DNA from: Vibrio panuliri
GTDB taxonomy: Bacteria > Pseudomonadota > Gammaproteobacteria > Enterobacterales > Vibrionaceae
Reading direction: 5' to 3'
NCBI RefSeq assembly: GCF_009938205.1
Contig: NZ_AP019655.1
Location: 620,001-684,000 of the forward strand
Length of the DNA stretch: 64,000 nt
Shown here: positions 28,926-38,345 of the stretch, piece by piece
Position numbering within the stretch: position 1 is the stretch's first letter
Layout: each line of letters opens with the position of its first letter
The notes under the pieces: generated by a model
Seen by the model: the letters and a program-made list of their open reading frames with translations, nothing else
What the model was told of the DNA's origin: nothing
Databases searched by the model: none
Program-made: the position numbers and the translations under genes

Positions 28926-28939
28926 GGTAATAATTCAAG

Positions 28940-30358
28940 ATGAAAGGACTGCTTTGGGTACTGTTTGAGAAGGTTGGGCTAGCTGCGCTCTCAATGCTCG
29001 TCGCATTTTGGTACGCCATTCTATTGGGACCAGAGGGCTTTGGGGTTGCTTCAATGTTTTTAGCAACCACCTTATTGGTTACCGCGATCCAAAATAACAT
29101 GCAGCAAAACCCATTGTTGGCAACCAAAGTGGACTTCTCAACGGCGATGTACGCCAGCATTAAAGGCTGGATGCTGATCTCAGTCTTTACCTTTCTTGCT
29201 CTTTATGCGCTGATGAGCCTCTATTGGGGAGATGAGTACCTTGCATTAATTTTGGTGTGTGTTTGCCACATCCCGATTTCTTCACTGTCTAAAGTGTTGC
29301 TGTCAGAGTTACTGCGTAACCAAGAGTATAAGACCATTGCACTGCGATCTATATTAGGCAAGCTCCTCGGTGTGGTCGCGGGCGTTTCGCTCGCCTATGC
29401 TGGCCATGTAAAAATGGCAATATTAGTTCAGAGCCTAGTGGATCTCACGATTCAACTGGTGGTAATGGCAACTCGCTCTTCGCTTTTCTCATTTAGAAAG
29501 ATCTTCACGCCATTTAAACGTGATGAGCGACGTTTGTTTCGCGCCCTGTTTCGAGAGGGAATCCCCTCAGGGTTTAATGTTATCGATGGTTGTTTTAAAA
29601 CCAAAGGCGTCATCGTCTTACTTGGGGTTGTCGTTGGTCCATATGCATCAGGCGTATTTGCCTTGGCAATGAAGTTAGTCGACGTTCCAAGAACCATGGT
29701 AGGGTATGGATTGACTACGTGGGCGTTAGGTAAGCTTAAAGCCGCTTCAACGGATATTGAAAAGTTACGAACCGCCTATGTTTCAATAAGCTATGTTGGT
29801 GTACTTGTTCTGGCTCCGGCATATTTGGGGATGATTGCCATTTCTCTACCACTGCTAAATCTATTTTTTGGGCCAGAGTGGAGTGAAGCAGCCTATATTA
29901 CTAACTGGCTTTGTGTCTACTACTTGGTACTTGCTCTACAGCTTTTTGTTCCTCCTGTGTTGGTGATTACGCAAAATACCCATAAGACAATGAAAGCGAC
30001 GGTGTTCTCGACGTGTATTATGGTGATAGGCAGCTTAGTTCTGGTGCCGATTTTGGGGCTCTACGGGATTATTGTGGCGTTGTTTATGTCGGCTCTGCCA
30101 CTCTTTTATAAGCAAGATGTTGAGACTAAGTCGCTATTTTCACTTACTTCGCTAAGCGCGATAAAAGCCAGCGCGGGAGTATTACTTTCCGCTGGGGCGA
30201 TGTTATTTGTGTTGGTCAACATCAATTATCAATACGGTATTGATAATATGTATCTACTCATCCCAATTGGCATTGCAGTTTATGGCTTGTGTTTGATCAC
30301 CCTTTACTGCACCGGCTTGCTTAACAAGCAAAAGCTGAAAAGTATTCTGAGTATGTAA
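28940..30358 (+). CDS. Wzx-type polysaccharide flippase (MATE/PST family)
   Basis: 472 residues with about 12-14 membrane helices. The opening (VGLAALSMLVAFWYAILLGPEGFGVASM) and the NVIDGCFKTKGVIVLLGV segment are those of lipopolysaccharide/exopolysaccharide flippases, which move the undecaprenyl-linked repeat unit to the periplasmic face. Last gene of the synthesis operon, so the locus holds flippase, polymerase, co-polymerase and export channel, a complete Wzx/Wzy-type system. No initiating sugar-phosphate transferase is encoded in the window. Confidence 0.9.
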   Translation: MKGLLWVLFEKVGLAALSMLVAFWYAILLGPEGFGVASMFLATTLLVTAIQNNMQQNPLLATKVDFSTAMYASIKGWMLISVFTFLALYALMSLYWGDEYLALILVCVCHIPISSLSKVLLSELLRNQEYKTIALRSILGKLLGVVAGVSLAYAGHVKMAILVQSLVDLTIQLVVMATRSSLFSFRKIFTPFKRDERRLFRALFREGIPSGFNVIDGCFKTKGVIVLLGVVVGPYASGVFALAMKLVDVPRTMVGYGLTTWALGKLKAASTDIEKLRTAYVSISYVGVLVLAPAYLGMIAISLPLLNLFFGPEWSEAAYITNWLCVYYLVLALQLFVPPVLVITQNTHKTMKATVFSTCIMVIGSLVLVPILGLYGIIVALFMSALPLFYKQDVETKSLFSLTSLSAIKASAGVLLSAGAMLFVLVNINYQYGIDNMYLLIPIGIAVYGLCLITLYCTGLLNKQKLKSILSM

Positions 30359-30501
30359 CAAGCTCTGGTCATGGTGATTGAGTTAATATTGCGCGACTTT
30401 TGTTGTTTTTGCGTGAATTGTGAACACTTGGTCGATTGGGCGTTAAAAAAAGCTTCTCTTTTCAATAATCTGTGGCATATTACATCTGTCTTCACGACAA
30501 A

Positions 30502-30576
<75 letters not shown>

Positions 30577-31383
30577 AATTTTATCCCGCTTCGTCAATCA
30601 CTTACTGAGTACTTCTTTACAAGAAGTAAGATTTTGGTAATTTAAGTGAATTCGCGAAACGTAATATCTCCTTTTCTTACTTGTAATCACATCCAAAGCC
30701 TAACACTTAAGTTATATCAAAATAATATTCTCCATCGGAGTGCTTTCGAACTACTACCTCCAGTTAACATTTATTCGTTACTAACTTATTGTTCTACAAA
30801 TTCTGAATCGACTAATCATTCGTTGACGGCATGATCTTCGCGTACAACATACGAGCACAAAGTAACCTCGATTTTACATTGGTATAAGCAGTTCGTTCTT
30901 AAGACAATCCAGAATGGAGGGGAAACAGAACTCTCGCGCCGCCTTTCATAAAAATTGGCCGTTATAATCGATATCTAAAAAACTTAGACATGTTGTTGGA
31001 CAATCGAATCGATAAGGTTTACAGAGTTAGGGTATGCGGTTGATATGAAAAAAATTATCACTAACACTAATCGTTCGATAAAAATAATTAGCTATAAACG
31101 TGTTCGTGTTATAGGTATGTTAAAACACATATCGAGTAGCTCATTATCTGTTTATGATAATAAGTGAGTTGTTTCATGTTGGCGAGTATTGCAGTGTCAG
31201 GTTTGCAAAAAGTGTTAAGCGCGCAAAAATAATTAAGCGAAAGACGCAACTAACATACCATATTGGTCGGCTTATTTCTTTACATCGAAAATTAAAGGAA
31301 AAAACCTGAAGGTCACCTCACAATGAGCGCGTTTATTAGTTATTACTTGAATTTTTTGAGTTGTATTCATAAGAGAATGAATT
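30577..31383. other. 807-bp AT-rich non-coding stretch after tRNA-Gly
   Basis: No credible gene on either strand. No integrase gene or repeat of the tRNA 3' end was seen. The end of the stretch leads into the truncated permease start at 31384. Confidence 0.5.
30610..30628 (+). terminator. Possible terminator of tRNA-Gly
   Basis: Perfect 8-bp stem TACTTCTT/AAGAAGTA with loop TAC, followed by a weak T stretch. It lies 34 bases after the tRNA. Confidence 0.4.
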
Positions 31384-31488
31384 ATGCACGAGAAAAACAA
31401 AACATCAAAGCCTTGTTCCGTATCTGACGAGTATTTAAGCAAACGTGAGTTAAAAAAAGGGGTTGCGCAATGGAGGGAATTCGCTTAG
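31384..31488 (+). pseudogene. N-terminal remnant of an ethanolamine/amino-acid permease
   Basis: A 34-codon frame from ATG to TAG. The last part (EYLSKRELKKGVAQW) resembles the cytosolic N-terminus of APC-family ethanolamine permeases (typical ...YLKRRQLKKGAAGW). The frame then stops because DNA for the membrane part is missing and the sequence continues as the alcohol dehydrogenase C-terminus. A deletion joint near 31461-31470 is inferred. Confidence 0.5.
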
Positions 31489-31973
31489 TTAAAATAAATT
31501 TACCAAAAGTAGTGGCTTGTGGAAATGATCTTGACGCTCGCACGCAGATGCTTGTTGCTTCTAGTATGGGAGCAACTGCCTTCCAAAAAGGCCTTGGTGG
31601 TTTGCATGCGATAGCCCATACGTTAGGTGCTTTGTATGATAAGCATCATGGTCTGTTGAACGCCATTCTTATGCCTTATGTTTTAGTTGCGAATCGAAGT
31701 GCAATTGAGTACAAAATCATAAAGTTGTCGCGTTATTTGGAGCTAAGCAAACCGAGTTTTGATGCGTTTTTGTCCTGGGTTTTGGATTTGCGTATCGCTA
31801 TGAAGATACCTAACACATTAGCGGAGATCGGAATCACCACAGATGCCGCGCAACGTGTGGGGAAGATTGCGATGAACGACCCTTCGGCAAGTAGAAACCC
31901 TATTGCATTTACAGCCGAGGAATACAGTCAGATTTTTATCGATGCAGCGAATGGTAGACTTCCACCATTGTGA
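31470..31973 (+). pseudogene. C-terminal remnant of an iron-containing alcohol dehydrogenase
   Basis: 167 residues that match only the C-terminal half of Fe-ADH proteins, which are normally 380-390 residues. The metal-binding segment LGGLHAIAHTLGALYDKHHG (His residues of the iron site) and HHGLLNAILMPYVL are present; the N-terminal NAD-binding half is missing. The apparent ATG is just an internal Met (MEGIRLV). The junction with the permease fragment suggests one large deletion. A glutamine amidotransferase relic follows 15 bp later. Confidence 0.82.
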
Positions 31974-31988
31974 GTCAAAGGAGGTTTT

Positions 31989-32646
31989 ATGAATATAAAG
32001 ATTGGCATTCTACAGTGCGACGATGTCAGTGAAGGTTTAAAACTTGAACATGGTAATTATCCTGTGATGTTCTCGAAGCTGTTCGACGAAGGTGGTGGGG
32101 GTGTAGACCTAGTTTTTTTTCGCGCAATGGATGGGGAGCTTCCACAAGACGTAAACGAATGCGATGTCTATATGACAACGGGCAGTCGCCATAGCGTGAA
32201 TGACGATCTGCCGTGGATTCCACCTTTACTTAATTTTATAAAGTTATTAGACATAAGTAAGAAAAAGTTAGTAGGGATCTGTTTTGGTCATCAGTTGATT
32301 GCCAAATCCTTAGGCGGCTACGTTACAAAGGCTTCACAAGGGTGGGGAGTTGGTGTTATGACTCACTGGCTATTTGAGTTACCTAGCGGAGTCAATGTAG
32401 AAATTAAAAGCCCAATGAGTATATCATTAGTTGTGAGCCATGAGGATCAAGTAGTGTCCTTACCCCCCCAAGCTAAAGTGTTAGCCGGAAGTAATTTTTG
32501 TCCATTCTATATGATTCAGTTTGGAGAGCATTTTTTTGGGTATTCAAGGACATCCAGAGTTTAGTAAGGAGTACTGTAGGGATTTGATTTTGTCAAGAAA
32601 GTCGATACTACCACTAGATGTATTTAACGAAGGAATTCTTTCATAA
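31989..32646 (+). pseudogene. Class I glutamine amidotransferase-like gene with one frameshift
   Basis: The first 180 codons encode a GATase with the nucleophile elbow GICFGHQL and a VSHEDQV segment. After residue about 183 the frame breaks at the run of seven T (32531-32537). One base fewer restores GIQGHPEFSKEYCRDL, containing the catalytic His-Glu, through to the TAA at 32646. An intact protein would have about 218 residues. GATases of this kind release the gamma-glutamyl group in gamma-glutamylated amine breakdown, which fits the permease and alcohol dehydrogenase relics upstream. A homopolymer sequencing error is an alternative explanation. Confidence 0.8.
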
Positions 32647-33147
32647 AAAATGCCAACGAATAGAAAACAAGTGATAGGTTGGATTCTTGATTTTTTTTAT
32701 GAATCTTGAAACGTTGTCTAGTTATACAGGTGTATAGATTGATTTATTAACGTTGGTCGATATTTAATTTCTATAAAATGATGTGAACCACAATCAATGG
32801 CAATATGTTACTAGAGTTTTTTATGGACTAGACACTTGAACGAGGGAGCAGACGGATGCGTAAGCATAATATGAATATCAAACGATGCAGAATTATTTGT
32901 TGCTATCCAAGAAGAAGCAATTCGAAAGGAACTAAAAACTACACTAGTCCATGAGTGCTGAGGCGTAAGTTTCACTCATGAACTTATCAAAGTATTTTTA
33001 AATCCTGCATCTGATACTATTATCGGACAGGTGTTTTCTTGGCAGGATTTTCTGTAATTGGTCGAGGAATATTTGATAGCTTTCGATAACTTATAGTGTT
33101 TAAATTGGAAAGCCTTCTTCGTAAATCGTGAATGAACGCTTATTGAG
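32647..33147. other. 500-bp AT-rich stretch without a recognisable gene
   Basis: Only short scattered frames. GGACTAG at 32826 and its inverse CTAGTCC at 32945 form a distant inverted pair that may be ends of a lost element; nothing else is supported. Confidence 0.4.
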
Positions 33148-33266
33148 TGCGACGGGTGCCCTAATTTTCATACTTTGCCTGAGTTTGAGTCAAGTACTCA
33201 TTAGCTGGTATCCATTCGGTTTTTAGGCTGCTGTATTGGCTTCCTTGGTTCGAGTGGAACATCATG

Positions 33267-33644
33267 TTAGATGTAAGTAATATCGCCACACCAAACTTCA
33301 TTTGGCGTGGAAACCGAGAACTCACGCTTCAGCCTATTGGGGATATCTGGTCGCTCTAGCTTAGCCTGCTTATAGCGATGCGAGCTAGGTTGTTTGCTTA
33401 TCAGTTCGGCTTCTTGCATAAGCTTGCGTACTTTGAAGCGTCCGACATCGAAGCCTTCAGACTGCAGTATAGACGCAAGAGTTCGACTACCAGCAGCGCC
33501 ACGACTCATGTTAAAGAGCTGCTTAACTCGGCTGGCTAACCAAATGTAATTAGCATCCGGCTTTCGTTGTTTAAACTCGTAGTAGCAGGAAGACGCGACA
33601 TCGAACAGGTCACAAAGAACTTTGACCGGTTCATGCTCCCTCAA
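33267..33644 (-). pseudogene. IS3-family OrfB fragment
   Basis: 125 codons covering the HTH_21-like region (SCYYEFKQRKPDANY...RTLASILQSEGFDVGR) and the start of the integrase core (NEVWCGDITYI), ending at the first catalytic Asp region. The rest of the 270-280 residue OrfB is deleted or scrambled. Confidence 0.82.
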
Positions 33645-33652
33645 CTGGTCAA

Positions 33653-33967
33653 TTAGCGAGAATGTTCGAGTTCGTCCGACATTAAGAGTGCTGTAGCTTT
33701 TTTTAGTATGGATTTTTCTCTTTCTAAGCGATTAATCTTAGCTTCTAACTCTTGGATCTTCTCCTGTTCGGGCGTCAGAGCTTTAGCCGTTGGCGTTTCT
33801 CCGCCACGTACCATCTTTAGTTGATCGACCACCTAGCGTCGTAAGGCCGTATCACCGATATCTAGAGAGCGTGCCGCCTCAGATATTGAGTAACCTTGAT
33901 CAAGAACCAAGCTTGCAGCATTTACTTTGAACTCAGAAGAAAATGTACGTCGTTGTCGTTTTGTCAT
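33653..33967 (-). pseudogene. IS3-family OrfA with in-frame stop
   Basis: 105 codons. HTH segment SLVLDQGYSISEAARSLDIG is followed by RR-stop-VV in place of the usual RRWV; the C-terminal leucine-zipper part (LEAKINRLEREKSILKKA) is preserved. Confidence 0.78.
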
Positions 33968-34021
33968 TGAACACCTCATTTACGTTGGAGACTTTACCAC
34001 CTAATTTGGTGTCCGGGATCA

Positions 34022-34825
34022 TTAAACCACTACATGTCATTGTTATTTATACTTGTTTGTTATATTTTATCACTACAAGTTTTCTCTTATCTCATCTTTG
34101 TAATTTCTAGGAAACGTTACTTATAAACAGAATGTTTTATGATTATTAAAAATATTTTTGTTGTAAATTTTGTTAATTAAAATTTATATTACTACTTTTT
34201 CCAATTGACTATTTTCGTTTGTTTAGGCTGAGATATGATCAAACGGCTTATTAGCTATGGATTGATTTAATAAGTTTAAACATACTTGCTACAACCAAAC
34301 CCACTTAATTTTTTGGTTTCTTTATGTAGAATTTAAAAGTGAGATGTGGGTTAAGCGGTTTTTATTTTTTGGTTGATAATTGTATTAATTATATTTATAA
34401 TTACTGGACTTAGTTAAAGTCTATTCCGCTTTACTAAGTAGTATTCTCAGAATACATTTGCCATAAACTCAAAACCCATCAACCCCCATTGATGGTTTTT
34501 TGTTTTTTGGCTATCGACTTTATCGCCGTTTTCTGCGTCTCGTTAGATTCTTCTTGTTGGTATTTTTTGCTTAGTGAAAATTGTGGATGCTTTTGCAATG
34601 TGCATTTAGCACTTCCGTCGTTGAAAAATTTTTACCTCAAACATAAATTCACCATAATCATAAAAATATACATACATTTAAATCAAATGAGAATTTTTAT
34701 AACTTACACGAGGTCTTGTGTTTTCCATAAGGAATTTTTGTGGTTATATAAATATTTTTCAATTCAGAATCCAATTTGTTTGTAATATAAATAAGGAGTA
34801 AAGAATAGGATTACAAGGTAAATCT
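34022..34825. other. 804-bp AT-rich stretch with one terminator-like hairpin
   Basis: No credible protein gene. CCATCAA/TTGATGG at 34476-34495 followed by a T-run is a good rho-independent terminator without an obvious gene before it, perhaps ending a lost gene or a small RNA. The right end must hold the promoter of the EAL gene at 34826. Confidence 0.45.
34476..34500 (+). terminator. Orphan rho-independent terminator
   Basis: Stem CCATCAA/TTGATGG, 6-base loop, then TTTTTT. No gene directly upstream on the plus strand. Confidence 0.6.
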
Positions 34826-35575
34826 ATGAGTGAGATAAAAGTGAAGCAATCATTAGCTTTAAATAAAGGACAAAAGTTAGATTGTTACATTATCAAAGGT
34901 ATTGAATACAAACTTGAACTTATGGTACAGCCGATAATTAGCCCAATTGCAAATACTGTAATTGCTTATGAGATTTTGTCATCTGTCTTAATGGGTGAGG
35001 ACAATATAAACAGCGAAGATTTTTTTTCAAACTTAGACGATTCTATTGTTAAATCTATATTTCTATCACAGCTTAAAGTTGTACAAGAGGGAAGTGTTGA
35101 AAAGGTATTATTTACGATTAATGCCAAATTAGTTTTTTTTTTTCTAGACGATGATTTTGTAGATCAAATAATCCTTCAATATTCTAGACCATTTGTTATA
35201 GAGATAACAGATATTGGTACCGAATTGACTTTGGAAAGTTATAATAAAATAATATTTAACATTCAAAGGATTAAGCAGTTTGATATCTTACTATGGCTAG
35301 ATGACTATAGCCATTACAGTCCAGATAAAGCTGCATCTTTAATGTTGATAGAATGGGACTGTATAAAGATAGACAAAAAGCACTTGAAAGATGAAGAATA
35401 TTTAAAGGTTCTAATTAATCTATTCTTAAAGAGATTTAGGTATATAGTCGTTGAAGGCATTGAAAATGAATCACAGCTAAAGAAATTTACACAGTTTCAT
35501 GTGCTCCTTCAAGGATACTACATTTCTAAGCCACTACCAATATCACAAATTTCAACATTAAAGTATCACCTTTGA
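34826..35575 (+). CDS. EAL-domain protein (probable c-di-GMP phosphodiesterase)
   Basis: 249 residues, a stand-alone EAL domain with no sensor. Active-site positions can be followed: YEIL (EAL signature with Ile for Ala), TINAKL (Asn), IEITD (Glu), WLDDY (the Asp pair), IKIDK (Lys), VVEGIE (Glu) and LLQGYYISKPLP (Gln). It could therefore hydrolyse cyclic di-GMP, although the sequence is divergent and AT-rich. A short ribosome site is unclear. It converges on a broken EAL paralogue at 35624; a shared terminator lies between. Confidence 0.82.
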   Translation: MSEIKVKQSLALNKGQKLDCYIIKGIEYKLELMVQPIISPIANTVIAYEILSSVLMGEDNINSEDFFSNLDDSIVKSIFLSQLKVVQEGSVEKVLFTINAKLVFFFLDDDFVDQIILQYSRPFVIEITDIGTELTLESYNKIIFNIQRIKQFDILLWLDDYSHYSPDKAASLMLIEWDCIKIDKKHLKDEEYLKVLINLFLKRFRYIVVEGIENESQLKKFTQFHVLLQGYYISKPLPISQISTLKYHL

Positions 35576-35586
35576 ACACTGAAAAG

Positions 35587-35617
35587 CACTGAAAGCCCCC
35601 CGAGTGGGCTTTCAGTG
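35587..35617. terminator. Bidirectional terminator between the two EAL genes
   Basis: 12-bp stem CACTGAAAGCCC/GGGCTTTCAGTG, loop CCCGAGT region, A-run left and TTT right. Confidence 0.85.
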
Positions 35618-35623
35618 TTTATT

Positions 35624-36453
35624 TTATATGAGAGAGAATGGTTTATTAAAATAGTATATTGAGTTTTTAATTTTCATTGGCTTGCCAATGAAATCACCTT
35701 GCAACATTGAGTTTCGCAATTGCATAGCCAAATAATGCATTGGTTTGTCTATCCCTTCAATGATAACTTTGCACTGCTCATTTGACAAAATTTTAGTTAA
35801 TTCAGATAAGTCTCTATTATTCAACTCTTTAAGGAAATAACTTCTTGGAATTTTAATGAATTCCCAATCAAAAAAAATTAAGAGTGTACAAGTCAATCTT
35901 ATTACCAAGCATAAATCCTTCAATACAAAAAGATACACCGCTCTTTCTTATGTTAAACATTTTCTTTTTTAGCACTTCAGAATCGCTTGGATTTGTAGAT
36001 AACTCTCTTATACCTTTTATATTAATAATGGTCTTCGAAGTTAAGCTAGCTAGAAACTCACTAATAAACATACCATCCAGTAAGTAACTTGCATCTATCG
36101 TAACAGAAAAATTAATATCGAGATGTTCATATTGCTTACAATATCTGAGTTGCTCCAACACTAGCTGTTTATCAATTTCATAATCCAAAGGTTCATCCCA
36201 TGTACCACAATCAGACACTTTGAATCCTTTTTTTGAATAAATTGATCGAATAGACGAAAAAAATTTCTAACATTCTAATTCTACTATCCTTTGTACAAGA
36301 AACCGGACGGGATAAAAAAGAAAACTTGAGTGCTTTTCCACCATTATAAACAACTACCGAATCACCTTTGCTTGGAACATGCTTAAGAAAAAAGACAGGC
36401 TTCCCCGACGATATCAGTTTTTTAATTCTTTCTACCATTTGATCATCCTTCAC
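35624..36453 (-). pseudogene. Degenerate EAL-domain gene broken by two frameshifts
   Basis: Three overlapping frames on the minus strand (from 36453, then 36218-35868, then to 35624) join into one protein of about 270 residues if one T is removed from each of two T-runs (near 36236 and 35873). The joined product ends IIEGIDKPMHYLAMQ...MLQGDFIGKP, clearly paralogous to the EAL gene at 34826, but the Glu/Asn metal ligands are poorly kept (SVTIDASYL, KGIREL). It would be a non-enzymatic EAL-like regulator if functional. Either decay or homopolymer miscounting explains the breaks. Confidence 0.75.
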
Positions 36454-36629
36454 ACTAACACATGTCTAAGCGCACGTGTTACGTTTTGTTACAGAGGACA
36501 TTACTAGTGAGCTCTAGACTTATAAAACAAAAAATATTTCCATGTCGATCAATTTTTTTTATCGTGGTCAGCCTTGTTAATTTAACAGCGCAAAGCATTT
36601 GTTAAAAGAGAAGCTCGTTAATTACGTTG

Positions 36630-37402
36630 TCCAGCAGTTTAAAGTTAGCCTACCCAGCTGTTGGCATTAGTGGCTCAAGCTATCGCGACAAAGTGGATCT
36701 TGACCATCTAGGAAAATCCAAGAGTTAGCCAAACGTTACCCTGCGTATAGGTTTTGTAAAATATTCAAATTTTTCAGGCAATGGGGATACTCGGGGAATC
36801 ACAAACGAGTTTATCGAGTCTACTGCTTGCTCAAACTAAATTTTCGTCGTAAGGGTACGCGCCGTCCACTCGTCGTTTCTGAACTTATGAACGGCCGATT
36901 GAAGATGGATTTTCTTAATGATGCGCTTCATTATCGAATACGATTCCGGAAGTTAAAAATCGTCGGTGATTAAAATCGAGACGTATTGGACATTTAAATA
37001 GATCTTATTTTACCTGCACGGCGACTTATTCGAACCTACAAAGGCTTATCACATGGCGCGACCATCAAAGAGCAGGGTAGGCAAAGGGAATAGATTGATC
37101 GCAAAGGTATCTGCAGAATGGAGCAAAGAACAGTGAGTTGTCTTGGAGTTCTTTGAGTTCCAAAACAAAACTCATTCATTGAGCGATTTAATCGTACATA
37201 TCGAAACGAATTACTCGATATGTACGTTTTTAGTAGCTTGAATCAAGTTCGAGAAATGACCGATAAATGCATACAAGAGTAAAACGAAAAGTGCTTTCAT
37301 GGCTATCTTGAAGATCTCACTCTTTGGAATATCAAGCCAAATGTGAATAAGGGGGAACATCTGATTTTAATTGTCACTAAAAAAAACAGTGATGGTTACA
37401 CA
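36630..37402 (+). mobile_element. IS3-family (IS407-like) insertion sequence remnant
   Basis: Plus-strand OrfB relic riddled with stops. Recognisable pieces include VYRVYCLLKLNFRRKG-like reading at 36820, FIERFNRTYRNELLDMYVF at 37174 (the C-terminal DDE region) and YLEDLTLWNIKPN. It is a more distant relative of the element at 41232. The right end (TGTCACTAAAAAAAACAG, about 37374) resembles that of the second copy (TGCCACTAAAAAAGGGATG). OrfA and the left end are not visible. Confidence 0.72.
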
Positions 37403-37720
37403 TTCGGAAGTCACCTCTTGAAAAGTTCCTTGATCTAGATCACGTTGTTCGTATTAAATTTGAGCAAAAGGTGGCATTTGTCGTAAAATTTAATTTGTCA
37501 AAAGGACAAGTGTATCTGTTTGCCTTATGCAAAATTTATATAGTTTGACGTGTTTACTGTCGAATAAAGTACGTCTGGTGATTGTATTAATGTGATAGTT
37601 GAAATGTAACATGCTGAAATAATAAGTAAATACACTCTTTTATTAGGGGTGGTTACCCATCGATAAAACTAGGATATTAGCACCTTGGCAATATAAGCTT
37701 ATTTTAAGAAAAAGACTCGT
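37403..37720. other. Non-coding stretch before the tandem repeat
   Basis: About 318 bp, AT-rich. I see no gene and no RNA structure that I can support. Confidence 0.4.
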
Positions 37721-37752
37721 TCGATGATTCGATGATTCGATGATTCGATGAA
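37721..37752. repeat. 8-bp tandem repeat, about four copies
   Basis: TCGATGAT occurs three times in tandem and a fourth time with one change (TCGATGAA). It lies 65 bp before a small open frame at 37817, so copy number could alter promoter spacing. Confidence 0.85.
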
Positions 37753-37816
37753 TTGGTATTCCTACTACCTTTAAAATAAGAGTTGATACATTTAAAGCTT
37801 CCTTAGACGACTAACT

Positions 37817-38131
37817 ATGGAATTGGATATGAATAATTTTTTAGAAGAACTGGAAATTGAGCTTGAATTTATAGAGGATAGATGTTCGCTTTTACAAGCA
37901 ATAGTTTTTAATTCGGGCGTTGATTCTCTTAGTACAATACAGAATAGCCTTGTTGAGCAGCAATATAAAGTTATGAAAACGTACATTGCTATTTTGAAAA
38001 TAAGAATTATAACTTTGAAAGAATTGGAGTTTGGTGATGAGAGTACTTGCATGGTTGGAGGGGCGATAAAAAATGATCTCGTTGATGCTCATAGCATTGA
38101 TATAGAGAGGAATTATACCAACCCTGTGTAA
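37817..38131 (+). CDS. Small hypothetical coiled-coil protein
   Basis: 104 residues, not recognised. The N-terminal 65 residues are acidic and helical with heptad-like Leu/Ile spacing (FLEELEIELEFIEDRCSLLQ), the rest polar. No signal peptide. A second in-frame ATG at 37829 is possible. The ribosome site is weak. Its neighbours are IS relics, so it may be an isolated island gene or chance frame. Confidence 0.42.
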   Translation: MELDMNNFLEELEIELEFIEDRCSLLQAIVFNSGVDSLSTIQNSLVEQQYKVMKTYIAILKIRIITLKELEFGDESTCMVGGAIKNDLVDAHSIDIERNYTNPV

Positions 38132-38283
38132 TTTTTTATTTTCCTTATGGAAACATTCATTAGTTAGATTAATAGTATAAATTCATAATTCAGTAGGTGC
38201 TGAAAAATAATTTATTATAGATATTGTATCTAATTGATTCTTTCTCAACTATTTAACATTAACTTTCTTAACTTTCTTAACTA

Positions 38284-38320
38284 GTGATAACATGACTTTT
38301 ATAAGTTGTTATTTTATCAC
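38284..38320. other. Hairpin left of the IS200-like element
   Basis: GTGATAACA pairs with TGTTATTTTATCAC (small bulge). It could end the transcript of the small gene at 37817. Confidence 0.35.
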
Positions 38321-38345
38321 CCCAACGGGCGAGCTTTTTGTATAG

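Larger units (their letters stand above)
33148..34021 (-). mobile_element. IS3-family (IS150/IS3-like) insertion sequence remnant
   Basis: Minus-strand element. The 5' end is near 34021 (TGATCCCGGACACC inward), then OrfA (33967-33653) and OrfB (from about 33644). OrfA shows MTKRQRRTFSSEFK with a TAG where the conserved Trp of the HTH is expected. The A7G slippery run needed for OrfAB frameshifting is present. OrfB stops after GDITYI and resumes only as short pieces (FHSNQGSQYSS and LKTEWIP), so the DDE domain has suffered internal deletions. The element cannot encode an active transposase. Terminal repeats are only weakly similar. Confidence 0.82.

Noticed and set aside
34489..34785. 98-codon open frame before the EAL gene
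   Set aside because: It begins inside a terminator T-run, has no ribosome site, and its composition is that of AT-rich non-coding DNA.
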